Source of the DNA: Chloroflexota bacterium
GTDB lineage: Bacteria; Chloroflexota; Limnocylindria; Limnocylindrales; CSP1-4
Assembly (NCBI GenBank): GCA_003141455.1
Contig: PLMA01000058.1
Location: 41,214 to 105,213, forward strand
Direction: 5' to 3'
Length of the DNA: 64,000 nt
Position numbers and translations under genes: made by a program. Below, piece by piece: positions 38,216-49,455 of the stretch (positions are counted from its first letter, which is position 1; each line of letters opens with the position of its first letter). The notes below the pieces were generated by a model. It searched no databases. It saw nothing but the letters and a program-made list of their open reading frames with translations, and was not told where the DNA came from.

Positions 38216-38719
38216 CTATGACGGTCGGCTCTGCCGAGCGTCCGTGATCCACGACCGAACGCGCGGTCCGATCCTGGTCTGGTTGACGAGCCGGCTTGCC
38301 TCGTCGAGCACATCCGGCAGCCGGTGAATGATCTTGCGCACGGGGGCGGGAGTAAGCCGGCGCACCTGGTCCATGTCGCGCCGGAATGCGTCGCGATCGA
38401 TCTCCAGCTCGTCGATCTTCTCCTGAAGGATCTCGTCCGGAATGCCGTCGAGGAATAGCTCGACCGCCAGGACGACCACGGCCAGGTCGTCGATGCCACC
38501 CAGGAACGGGATGTCGTCCGGAATGAAGTCTCGACCGATTACGACGTAGCCGGCCGCACCCACCAGGATCGCCTTGCGGCTGGCGGGAACCCGAGGGTCC
38601 GCCGCGAGCGCCCAGATGAGACGGGCATACATCGGTACGCGACCGGCGACCGGCACGAAGGCGAGCCAGCGGAGGGCGCGCAGGATACCGCCTTTGCGAC
38701 GCCGCCGACCCTTTGCCAC
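38216..38719 (-). CDS. DUF1232 (YkvA-like) membrane protein
   Basis: ILVGAAGYVVIGRDFIPDDIPFLGGIDDLAVVVLAVELF. Confidence 0.85.
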   Translation of the reverse strand: MAKGRRRRKGGILRALRWLAFVPVAGRVPMYARLIWALAADPRVPASRKAILVGAAGYVVIGRDFIPDDIPFLGGIDDLAVVVLAVELFLDGIPDEILQEKIDELEIDRDAFRRDMDQVRRLTPAPVRKIIHRLPDVLDEASRLVNQTRIGPRVRSWITDARQSRPS

Positions 38720-39075
38720 CGCCAGACTCCCGTTCGCCGTTCTCGGAATTGGCCCAACCGGCCCTCGCCGCGGGGCGGCCCGACTGGCCGGTCCGCTCCG
38801 GGGAATCGAGAGTCTATCAGGCGCGGCTCGCGACGGCGGGACCCACCCGAAGCGCAGGGTCGCGGTAGGCCGGCCCTTCGAGCCCGGCAGCCGGAGCCGA
38901 TAACTCCGTTAAGCGCCGCGATTGCCCCGCTCACCGCCCGCGGCCGGGACCGCGTGGCCGGGACCAGTCGCCGAATTGACTGTTGGCGACATGCCGGTAG
39001 TCCCATAGCCCGTCCGCCTCTGGGCTCCCCGGGGGGGTAGGATGATCACCTGCCGGGGGCGAGTCTGGGTGCTCA

Positions 39076-41649
<2,574 letters not shown>

Positions 41650-41782
41650 AGGACCTCGAGCCCGCCATAGGTCCGCGGGCCGGGCAAGCCCGCGGCAGGC
41701 TGGACAGGCGGCCGCCGAGACGTATCGTTGAGGCGCAACCTCCAGGGCTAACCGCCGCCGCTCCACGATTCGGAGGCCAAGG

Positions 41783-42607
41783 ATGTCCGCACCCGCTGCC
41801 GCTGTCGCCGTCGCGCCGGCTCGCGCCATTCCCGCCGATCGATCGACCATCCTGTTCCGCTGGAACGCCATCCTGGCGGCGCTCCATTTCGTCCAGGCCG
41901 CCGCGATTCTGGCCCTGTCATTTGCCAAGAGCCCCATCGTCACCTCGCCCGTTGTGGGCACCTACCTCCACTTCGACGAGACGACCAAACACCTGGTCAC
42001 CGCCCAGCGTTCCATCTGGGACATGCCGATCGGGCCGGCCGTGGCGCTGTTCTTCCTGATGAGCGCCTTCGCCCACTTCAGCATGGCCTTCCCGGCTCGG
42101 CGCTGGTATGAGGCCCACCTGGCCCGCGGCCAGAACCCCATCCGCTGGATCGAGTACGCCTTCAGTTCGAGCGTGATGATCGTCGTCATCGCCGCCCTCG
42201 CCGGCGTCCAGGAAATAGGCACCCTCATCGCTATCTTCGGCGCGAACGCGGCCATGATCATGTTCGGCTGGAGCATGGAGATCGCCAACGAGGGCCGCGA
42301 CCGGCCCCAATGGCTGCACTACGTCTTCGGCTGTATCGCCGGCGCCGTTCCATGGCTGGTCATCTTCGCGACCATCGTCATCTCGGCCACGGAACCCAAC
42401 TCCGCGCCCATCCCCGGCTTCGTGATCGCGATCTTCGTGACGCTCTTCGTCTTCTTCAACGTCTTCGCGATCAACATGGTCCTGCAGTACCGCAAGATCG
42501 GCCGCTGGCACGACTACCTCTACGGCGAGCGGGCCTACATGCTCTTCAGCCTCTTCGCCAAGTCGCTCCTGGCCTGGCAGGTCTTCTTCGGCACCTTGCG
42601 GCCGTAG
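41783..42607 (+). CDS. Heliorhodopsin
   Basis: 274 aa, 7-TM pattern; RWIEYAFSSSVMI (candidate counterion E124), AALHFVQAA, FAHFSMAF, TM7 SLFAKSLLAWQVFFGTL with Schiff-base candidate K260. Confidence 0.92.
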   Translation: MSAPAAAVAVAPARAIPADRSTILFRWNAILAALHFVQAAAILALSFAKSPIVTSPVVGTYLHFDETTKHLVTAQRSIWDMPIGPAVALFFLMSAFAHFSMAFPARRWYEAHLARGQNPIRWIEYAFSSSVMIVVIAALAGVQEIGTLIAIFGANAAMIMFGWSMEIANEGRDRPQWLHYVFGCIAGAVPWLVIFATIVISATEPNSAPIPGFVIAIFVTLFVFFNVFAINMVLQYRKIGRWHDYLYGERAYMLFSLFAKSLLAWQVFFGTLRP

Positions 42608-42677
42608 GCCGGTCGTTCCGATTCGGCGGTGTACGCTGGCCCCGCCATTCGCGCCCAATCGCCAGGGAGGGGTCGCA

Positions 42678-43193
42678 ATGCCGGCAAGAACGCGAGCTCG
42701 GGCGGTCGCCTGCGTTCTCGTTTCGATCTTCGTCGTCGCGGGCTGTGGCTTCGGGTTCGGAAGACCGGGCTACGGCGACAGCGTGAATGGGATCGCCTGC
42801 GACAAGGGCGGCAACGTATCGTTTCGAGCCAGCGTCCATCTGTGGCTGATCAAGAAGGACGGCCAGCGCGAGGGCCCAACGGGCCGCGTCGGTAGCAGCG
42901 GCTCGGCCTGCAGCTACTGGGTGCAGACGCAGGACGACGAGGGCGTCATCCACATCCTGGCACCGTATCCGGTGACCCCCAAGCTCATTACGTTCTTCAT
43001 GATCTGGGACTACGCCATCCCGGCGGGCTCGGGCAACTCGGGCCCGTTCCGCGACGCGTCCGAGCGCGGCCGGATCCTCGTCGACGGCACGCTGGTGGAA
43101 GGCGGGCCGGCGAGGGTCTTCCTGGTCGACGGCCAGACGATCGAGCTGTTCGAGCCCGATACCGACCCTCCGTCGCTCCTTCCCGGCATCTAG
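42678..43193 (+). CDS. Hypothetical lipoprotein
   Basis: Signal VACVLVSIFVVAGCG lipobox; 171 aa; no family recognised. Confidence 0.65.
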   Translation: MPARTRARAVACVLVSIFVVAGCGFGFGRPGYGDSVNGIACDKGGNVSFRASVHLWLIKKDGQREGPTGRVGSSGSACSYWVQTQDDEGVIHILAPYPVTPKLITFFMIWDYAIPAGSGNSGPFRDASERGRILVDGTLVEGGPARVFLVDGQTIELFEPDTDPPSLLPGI

Positions 43194-43226
43194 GCCGCCG
43201 CCTCTCGCGTCGTCGCCGCCCTCGGC

Positions 43227-43255
43227 TTGACAATCGAACGGGCGTTCTGTACCCT
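43227..43255 (+). promoter_or_regulatory. lexA promoter with embedded LexA-type box
   Basis: TTGACA (43227-43232) - N17 - TACCCT (43250-43255); GAACGGGCGTTC at 43236-43247 within the spacer. Confidence 0.75.
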
Positions 43256-43274
43256 CCTGTGGAAGGAGGCGCCG

Positions 43275-43925
43275 GTGACCAAGCACGACGCGGAACGCAA
43301 ACGCAAGATCCTGGACTTCATCGCCGCGACGCTTCGCACGCGCGGCTATCCGCCGTCCGTCCGTGAGATCGCCGTCGCCGTGGACCTGGCTTCCACCTCG
43401 GCGGTCCACCACCACCTCCAGATGCTCGAGCGTGAGGGCTACCTGGAGCGCGGGGCCGCTCAGTCGCGGGCCATCCGCCTGACGCCGCTGGCCGCCATGC
43501 GCCTCGGGCTCTCCGGCGAGCTGATGCCACAGTCCGTCGCCTCGGAGGCTCACGTCCTGCCGATCGTCGGCGAGATCGCCGCCGGTGGTCCTATCGAGGC
43601 CTACCAGGACGCGTCGGAGAGCATGGCCGTACCGGATCTGCTGGCGCCCTCCGGAGATGCGTACGTCCTGCGCGTCCGGGGCGATTCGATGATCAACGCC
43701 CACATCCAGGACGGGGACTTCGTCCTGATCCGGCCCCAGCAGACGGCCCGTGATGGGGACATCGTGGTGGCGCAGGTGGAAGAGAACGCCGTCACTCTCA
43801 AGCAGTTCTTCAAGGAGGCCGGGCGGATCCGGCTCCAGCCCGCCAACCCGGACTACCCGGCCATGTTCTACAACGACGTCCGGATCCAGGGGAAGCTCAT
43901 CGGGGTCATCCGCCGGCTGGACTGA
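43275..43925 (+). CDS. lexA: LexA repressor
   Basis: HTH REIAVAVDLASTSAVHHHLQMLEREGYLERG; S24 domain with GDSMINAHIQDGDFV; GTG start after GGAAGGAGG. Confidence 0.95.
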   Translation: MTKHDAERKRKILDFIAATLRTRGYPPSVREIAVAVDLASTSAVHHHLQMLEREGYLERGAAQSRAIRLTPLAAMRLGLSGELMPQSVASEAHVLPIVGEIAAGGPIEAYQDASESMAVPDLLAPSGDAYVLRVRGDSMINAHIQDGDFVLIRPQQTARDGDIVVAQVEENAVTLKQFFKEAGRIRLQPANPDYPAMFYNDVRIQGKLIGVIRRLD

Positions 43926-44034
43926 GGCCTATCCCCAGCCGACGCTGGGTTGTCCACGTGCTGCTCACAGTCGGCCCGCAGTTGGTGGAAAGAGTTGGTG
44001 GGTAAGCCGCTGGTTAGGGTCGTTCCCGCGCCCC

Positions 44035-45432
44035 ATGCTTCTCGGTAGAGACCAGCCGCAGAGGGAGCCCGCCCCGCCCGTGATCGACCGACTACCGCCC
44101 CAGAGCCTGGATTCCGAGCAGGCCGTGCTCGGCTCGATCCTGATCGATCGCGACGCGATCGTGGAGATCGCGGATTTCCTGCACCCGGAGGACTTCTACC
44201 GCCAGGCCCACGGCCGCGTCTACACGGCCATGCTGGAGCTCTTCGAGCGCAACGAGCCGATAGACGTGGTGACCGTTGCGGAGGGGCTGGAGCGGGCCGG
44301 CGAGCTCGAGGCGATCGGCGGGGCCAGCTACCTCTCCCAGCTCGGCAACGACACTCCCACCGCGGTCCACGTCGCCCAATACGCCCGCATTGTGGAGCGC
44401 AAGGCCGTTCTGCGCCGCCTCATCTCGGCCGCCGGGCGGATCGCGGCCATCGGCTACGAAGACGGCTCGGACATCCAGGAGTCGATCGACCGATCCGAAG
44501 CCGAGCTGTTCGCGGTCAGCCAGCGCCGCTCCAACGACGGGTTCAGTCCCCTCAAGGCTCTTCTCCACGATGCCTACGACCGACTTGACGAGCTGCACAC
44601 CCACCGCGGCGAGATCAGCGGCATCGCGTCCGGCTTCACGGACCTGGATCTCCTCACGACCGGCTTCCAGCCGAGCGACCTGATCGTCCTGGCGGCCCGG
44701 CCCAGCGTCGGCAAGACCAGCCTGGCCCTGAACATCGCCGAGCACGCCTCCGTGCGCGACGGCAAGACCGTTGGCGTCTTCAGTCTGGAGATGAGCAAGG
44801 ACCAGCTGGTCCTGCGCCTGATCTCAAGCGTCGCCGCCATAGACGCCAAGCGCCTGCGCTCGGGCTTCCTGGAGGAGATGGACTTCGCCCGGATCGCCCC
44901 GGCCATGCAGGAGCTTTCGGAAGCTCCGATGTTCATAGACGACTCGCCGTCCATCGGCACCATGGAGCTGCGGACCAAGGCCCGCCGCCTCCAGGCGGAG
45001 CGCGGGCTGGACCTGGTGATCGTTGACTACCTGCAGCTCATGCAGGGCAACGCCAGCAACCGAGACGCCAACCGGGTGCAGGAGGTCACGGAGATCAGCC
45101 GCGGGCTCAAGGCGCTGGCGCGCGAGCTTAAGGTGCCGGTGATCGCCCTCTCACAGCTGTCGCGCCAGCCGGAGATCCGCGGCGACAACGAGCCGCGACT
45201 CTCGGACCTGCGCGAGTCGGGCGCCATCGAGCAGGACGCGGACCTGGTCCTCCTGCTCTCGAACGAGAAGGGCGAGCCCGGCGAAGAGGCCTCCGGCGAC
45301 GGCCAGGTCGTGAAGCTGCACCTGGCCAAGCACCGCAACGGCCCAACCGGCTATGTCAAGCTCTGGTTCAAGAAGAGCCAGACCCGCTTCGTCGCCTTCG
45401 CCGCCGCCGAGCGCTACGCGGAGGCCGTCTAG
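44035..45432 (+). CDS. dnaB: Replicative DNA helicase
   Basis: LPPQSLDSEQAVLGSILID; ARPSVGKTSLALNIAEHA; VIVDYLQLM. Confidence 0.96.
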   Translation: MLLGRDQPQREPAPPVIDRLPPQSLDSEQAVLGSILIDRDAIVEIADFLHPEDFYRQAHGRVYTAMLELFERNEPIDVVTVAEGLERAGELEAIGGASYLSQLGNDTPTAVHVAQYARIVERKAVLRRLISAAGRIAAIGYEDGSDIQESIDRSEAELFAVSQRRSNDGFSPLKALLHDAYDRLDELHTHRGEISGIASGFTDLDLLTTGFQPSDLIVLAARPSVGKTSLALNIAEHASVRDGKTVGVFSLEMSKDQLVLRLISSVAAIDAKRLRSGFLEEMDFARIAPAMQELSEAPMFIDDSPSIGTMELRTKARRLQAERGLDLVIVDYLQLMQGNASNRDANRVQEVTEISRGLKALARELKVPVIALSQLSRQPEIRGDNEPRLSDLRESGAIEQDADLVLLLSNEKGEPGEEASGDGQVVKLHLAKHRNGPTGYVKLWFKKSQTRFVAFAAAERYAEAV

Positions 45433-45595
45433 AACGAGGTCGCGGGAGCGCCCGCCCCAGGCCACATGCTCGCCCGAACCACCCTCTGGCGTTTGTAATG
45501 GTCGCGGCGTACGCTGCCGCTGGAAGGATCTGCTGGGGGGCAGATTGGCTAGCCGGTCCCAGCGTCCCGGGGCCGGAAGAGATGGGGAGACTGAC

Positions 45596-47452
45596 GTGAC
45601 GCGCTCGGGACGCCTGCTGCTTTCGATTTTCGGCGCATTCACGATCGCGACCGCCGGCGTGGCGGGGGCGGCGGCTGCTCCGCTGGAACCATCGGCGAAT
45701 CAACCGGCTGCCCAGGCGGCAGCTCTCCCGACCGGCGGGACGCTCTCGCCCAATGTCGCCTTCTCGGTGACCCTGGCGGCGAGCGCCACTCCGGTCCTGG
45801 CCGGCGTAAATGTCACCATGACGGCTACGGCGAACCAGAGCGTTTCTCTTACGATCTACCGCATCGTCCTCCTGGACGGCGGCTCCGTCGTGGGGACGCC
45901 CTGCATTGGCTCGACGTGCGCTTGGACGGTTACGAGCGCCACACCAACGGCTGTCTCGTACATGGCCGCCATCGCACTACCGGACGGCACTTCACAACAG
46001 GCGACTTCAAACATCGTCACCGTGGTCTGGATGACGGTCCCGGGCGCCCCAGGCGACGTCACCGCCGTGGGCGCTCACAACTCGGCCGTCGTCTCCTGGA
46101 CCGGAGCGGTCTCCCTCGGCAGCCCCGTCAGCGCTTACACCGCTACGGCCGCGCCCGGCGGCAAGAACTGCACCTGGACGGCCGGACCGCTCACGTGCAC
46201 CATCTCCGGTCTCATCGACCGCGACACCTACTCGATCACGGTCACGGCCACCAACGCCTCCGGCACGGGGTGGCCCTCGAGCCCGGGTGTCTTTGTCGTG
46301 CCGCTCGCGGGTTCCACATACCACCCGCTCACGCCCGCCCGCATCCTCGACACGCGCAACGGCACAGGGTTGTCCGGGCCCTTCAGCAACCACGTGGCGC
46401 GCACGTTCCAGGTAACCGGTCGGGGTGGGGTGCCCTCGAACGCGACAGCTGTGACCGGCAACCTGACAGTGACCGCCCAGACCAGTAACGGATATCTGTT
46501 CATCGGTCCGAACGCGACCAACGATCCCACGAGCTCGACCCTCAACTTCCCGGTCGCCGACGATCGAGCCAACGGAGTAACCGTGGCTCTTGGTGCCGGA
46601 GGCACCCTGAGCATGACCTTCGTCGCCCCGCATTCGGGTCCGACGGCTCACGTGATCTTCGATGTCACCGGCTACTTCGTGCCCGACAACAGCGGCTCCA
46701 CCTACCTGGCGCTCAACCCGGCACGCATTCTGGATACCCGCTCAGGTACGGGTCTGGCCGGGCCATTCAGCAACCACGCGGCGCGTACCTTCGGGGTCAG
46801 CGGCCATGGCGGAGTTGCCGCCAACGCCACAGCCGTCACGGGCAACCTGACCGTGACCGGCCAGACAAGCTCGGGCTATCTGTTCATCGGTCCCAATGCG
46901 ACCAACGATCCCACGAGCTCGACTCTGAACTTCCCGGTAGGCGATGATCGAGCCAACGGAGTAACCGTAGCTCTTGGTGCCGGAGGCACCCTGAGCGTCA
47001 CCTTCGTGGCCCCTGCTCCGGGTCCCATCGCTCACGTGATCTTCGATGTCACCGGCTACTTCGTCCCTGGCACGAGCGGCGCCACCTACGTCCCGCTCGC
47101 CCCGGCGCGCATCCTGGACACCCGCAACGGCACAGGTCTGGCCGGGCCATTCAGCAACCACGCGGCGCGTATGTTCGGGGTCGTCAACCGTGGTGGAGTG
47201 GCTGCCAACGCCACAGCCGTCACGGGCAACCTGACTGTGACCGCCCAGACCAGTAACGGCTATCTGTTCCTGGGTCCCGTCGCGACGAACGACCCGACCA
47301 GCTCCACTCTCAACTTCCCGGTCGGCGACGATCGAGCCAACGGGGTGACCGTGGCTCTCGGCGGAGGCAACCTCGGTGTCACCTTCGTCGCTCCTGCTCC
47401 GGGTCCCACGGCCCACGTCATCTTCGATGTGACCGGCTACTTCGTGCCGTAG
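45596..47452 (+). CDS. Secreted protein: FnIII-like domain plus three 128-aa C-terminal repeats
   Basis: Signal peptide; PARILDTRNGTGLxGPFSNHxAR...HVIFDVTGYFVP repeated three times. Confidence 0.85.
   Translation: MTRSGRLLLSIFGAFTIATAGVAGAAAAPLEPSANQPAAQAAALPTGGTLSPNVAFSVTLAASATPVLAGVNVTMTATANQSVSLTIYRIVLLDGGSVVGTPCIGSTCAWTVTSATPTAVSYMAAIALPDGTSQQATSNIVTVVWMTVPGAPGDVTAVGAHNSAVVSWTGAVSLGSPVSAYTATAAPGGKNCTWTAGPLTCTISGLIDRDTYSITVTATNASGTGWPSSPGVFVVPLAGSTYHPLTPARILDTRNGTGLSGPFSNHVARTFQVTGRGGVPSNATAVTGNLTVTAQTSNGYLFIGPNATNDPTSSTLNFPVADDRANGVTVALGAGGTLSMTFVAPHSGPTAHVIFDVTGYFVPDNSGSTYLALNPARILDTRSGTGLAGPFSNHAARTFGVSGHGGVAANATAVTGNLTVTGQTSSGYLFIGPNATNDPTSSTLNFPVGDDRANGVTVALGAGGTLSVTFVAPAPGPIAHVIFDVTGYFVPGTSGATYVPLAPARILDTRNGTGLAGPFSNHAARMFGVVNRGGVAANATAVTGNLTVTAQTSNGYLFLGPVATNDPTSSTLNFPVGDDRANGVTVALGGGNLGVTFVAPAPGPTAHVIFDVTGYFVP
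46309..47452 (+). repeat. In-gene tandem repeat, period 384 bp, three copies
   Basis: Equivalent ILDT codons at 46343, 46727 and 47111, exactly 384 bp apart. Confidence 0.85.
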
Positions 47453-47481
47453 CCAAGCCCTACCACCGCGCGGCGAACCAT

Positions 47482-47505
47482 GAAAGGGCCCTTCCGGGCC
47501 CTTTC
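47482..47505. terminator. Bidirectional hairpin terminator between convergent genes
   Basis: GAAAGGGCCC-TTCC-GGGCCCTTTC, perfect 10-bp stem. Confidence 0.75.
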
Positions 47506-48079
47506 AGTTCCTCTGGGCCCGTCGATACTCGCCGCCCGTCCTCGTCATCAGACCCGCGCCCACCAGGTAACGGCGCAGCGCCGCCACATCCTCGTGGTAG
47601 GCCGCCAGCCGATCGTTGACCTCGCGCTCGGCATAGGTTCGGTCCTCGGCGAAGCAGTGCTCCATCAGGTAGCGGAGCACCGCTCCTCGCTTCCTCTCCT
47701 GGGCTGGTATCGACACGAGCTTCCCGTTGCGCAGGAATGCCCGCAGGACCTTGGCGTCGTAGGCAGGCAACGGCTCGCCCTCCGGGCCCGGCAGTTCGGC
47801 GCCAGCCTCGTCGGCCCGTTCGAGCGCTGCCAGCTGCCCGGACACCGCCTGCAGCCGATCGACCCGCAGTATGTACTCGACGTACGGACGGCGCGGCTTC
47901 GACTCGACCAGCCCTGCCGCCTCGAGCCGCTTCAGGTGGTGAACGACGGTCCCGGCCGAGAGGCCGCTCGCCGCGGCCAACTCCTCGACCGCCATGGGTC
48001 GACCGGCCAGAAGTCCAACCAGCCGAAGCCGTGAGGCATCGGCCAGGGCGCGCAGAGCCTGCAAAAGCTGCGGATCCAT
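47504..48079 (-). CDS. ArsR-type HTH regulator with DUF2087-like C-terminus
   Basis: ALADASRLRLVGLLAGRPMAVEELAAASGLSAGTVVHHLKRLEAAGLV; FLRNGKLVSIPAQERKRGAVLRYLMEHCFAEDRTYAEREVNDRL. Confidence 0.85.
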   Translation of the reverse strand: MDPQLLQALRALADASRLRLVGLLAGRPMAVEELAAASGLSAGTVVHHLKRLEAAGLVESKPRRPYVEYILRVDRLQAVSGQLAALERADEAGAELPGPEGEPLPAYDAKVLRAFLRNGKLVSIPAQERKRGAVLRYLMEHCFAEDRTYAEREVNDRLAAYHEDVAALRRYLVGAGLMTRTGGEYRRAQRN

Positions 48080-48085
48080 AGCCGC

Positions 48086-48117
48086 ATTGTAGACACGATT
48101 TGACAGTCGTCAAATCG
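48086..48117 (-). promoter_or_regulatory. Promoter/operator of the DUF2087-type regulator
   Basis: Perfect palindrome CGATTTGAC-AGTC-GTCAAATCG (48096-48117) over minus-strand TTGACG (48108-48113) - N16 - TACAAT (48086-48091); ATG at 48079. Confidence 0.65.
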
Positions 48118-48133
48118 ATGGTGAGCCCGGCAA

Positions 48134-48226
48134 ATGGCCGGATTCCCATTGGTCGTGGACCTGGCCATCGCGCTGGGCAAGCTGGTGGACCTGGTACGGG
48201 CTCAGGCAGCGAAGTTCAAGGCCTGA
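48134..48226 (+). CDS. Possible 30-aa small ORF
   Basis: MAGFPLVVDLAIALGKLVDLVRAQAAKFKA*; amphipathic; absent from ORF track because short. Confidence 0.3.
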   Translation: MAGFPLVVDLAIALGKLVDLVRAQAAKFKA

Positions 48227-48271
48227 GCAGGCGTTTCCCGGCGTAGCAGCCGACGCGAACCGCCGCGCCGA

Positions 48272-48613
48272 TCAGCGGCGCTTCTTGGAGTGGCAGTCGA
48301 CGCAGTCGAGGGCCCACGGCAGGGCCTCCAGGCGCTCCGGGGCGATGGGCTTGCCGCAGGTCTGGCACAGCCCGAAGGCGCCGGCCTCGATCCGCTTCAG
48401 GGCGGCCTCGATCTGGACCAGGTGCAGCTCCTCTCGCCCTCGCAGCTGCTGGCCGCGCTGGCTCTCGGAGACCTCGGTCGCGGCGGCGGTCTGGGCGCCG
48501 TGGGAGACGCGGGGATGCTCGACCTCTTCGGCAAGCTCGACTCGAAGGCGGTCGCGCTCGGACTCCAGCGCTCGGCGTACGCCTTCGATCATCTTGGGAT
48601 CCATGGGTGGCAT
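48272..48613 (-). CDS. DksA/TraR-family zinc-finger protein
   Basis: ALKRIEAGAFGLCQTCGKPIAPERLEALPWALDCVDCHSKKR. Confidence 0.9.
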   Translation of the reverse strand: MPPMDPKMIEGVRRALESERDRLRVELAEEVEHPRVSHGAQTAAATEVSESQRGQQLRGREELHLVQIEAALKRIEAGAFGLCQTCGKPIAPERLEALPWALDCVDCHSKKRR

Positions 48614-48778
48614 CGTACGCTGCTCGATGAGGTAGCGCGCGCCCTGAGCGCGCCCCCGGCGCACCGGCCAGCTCGCCGGGTGGGCGTTCGGGAGGAAGTG
48701 GCCTAAACTCGGACCGAGCGATTCGATGCCGAGCAACCGAATCGCGGAGCAAGACCGGCAGGCGGTCGAAGGAGCACC

Positions 48779-48946
48779 ATGGCGTACGCGAAGGATCCAG
48801 TTTGCGGAATGGAGGTCGACACCGGCAGCGACCTCAAGTTCGAGTACGAAGGCGAGACCTACTACTTCTGCAGCCGCGGCTGCAGGCTCGACTTCGAGGA
48901 GGATCCGGAGAAGTACCTCGATCCGAATTACGAGCCGCAGATGTAG
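48779..48946 (+). CDS. YHS-domain small protein (55 aa)
   Basis: MAYAKDPVCGMEVDTGSDLKFEYEGETYYFCSRGCRLDFEEDPEKYLDPNYEPQM; translated by me, absent from ORF track. Confidence 0.9.
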   Translation: MAYAKDPVCGMEVDTGSDLKFEYEGETYYFCSRGCRLDFEEDPEKYLDPNYEPQM

Positions 48947-49066
48947 CCCGGCGGTCCCGAGATCGCTCCGCTGAAAGCCCGCCGCGTGGTACGCTCAGGG
49001 CGAGCGTTCGGAGTGCCGCTGGGCCTCCAAGTCTGACGAAACAATCACGATTCCAGGAGAAGCCCG

Positions 49067-49354
49067 ATGGCCTACGTGATCGCCGAGCCCTGCGTCGATG
49101 TGATGGACCGCGCCTGCGTGTCCGTCTGCCCTGTCGACTGCATCCATGACGAGCCCGGTGTGGACCGCACTCTCTACATCGATCCGGACGAGTGCATCGA
49201 CTGCGGTGCCTGCGAGCCCGAGTGCCCGGTCAACGCCATCTTCACCGAAGACAGCCTCCCGGCCGAATGGACGAAGTACACGAAGATCAATGCTCTCTGG
49301 TACTCGGACAAGGACGCCGCGCGCAAGCTCGTCGACGCGGCCAAACCGGCCTAG
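49067..49354 (+). CDS. Ferredoxin (FdxA-like)
   Basis: CVSVCPVDCIHDEPG...DECIDCGACEPECPVNAIF. Confidence 0.93.
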   Translation: MAYVIAEPCVDVMDRACVSVCPVDCIHDEPGVDRTLYIDPDECIDCGACEPECPVNAIFTEDSLPAEWTKYTKINALWYSDKDAARKLVDAAKPA

Positions 49355-49455
49355 TTTTCCTCGGCATTCGAGCGGCGCCCGGCCGACCGGCCGGGCGCTT
49401 CGATTCCAGGACCGCGGTGAAGGGGCCAGCAAGTCCCTGCGGCTAGACTTGGCCG

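Noticed and set aside
43950-43958. TTGTCCACG between lexA and dnaB as a DnaA box / origin signal
   Set aside because: Single partial match, no cluster of boxes or AT-rich unwinding region.
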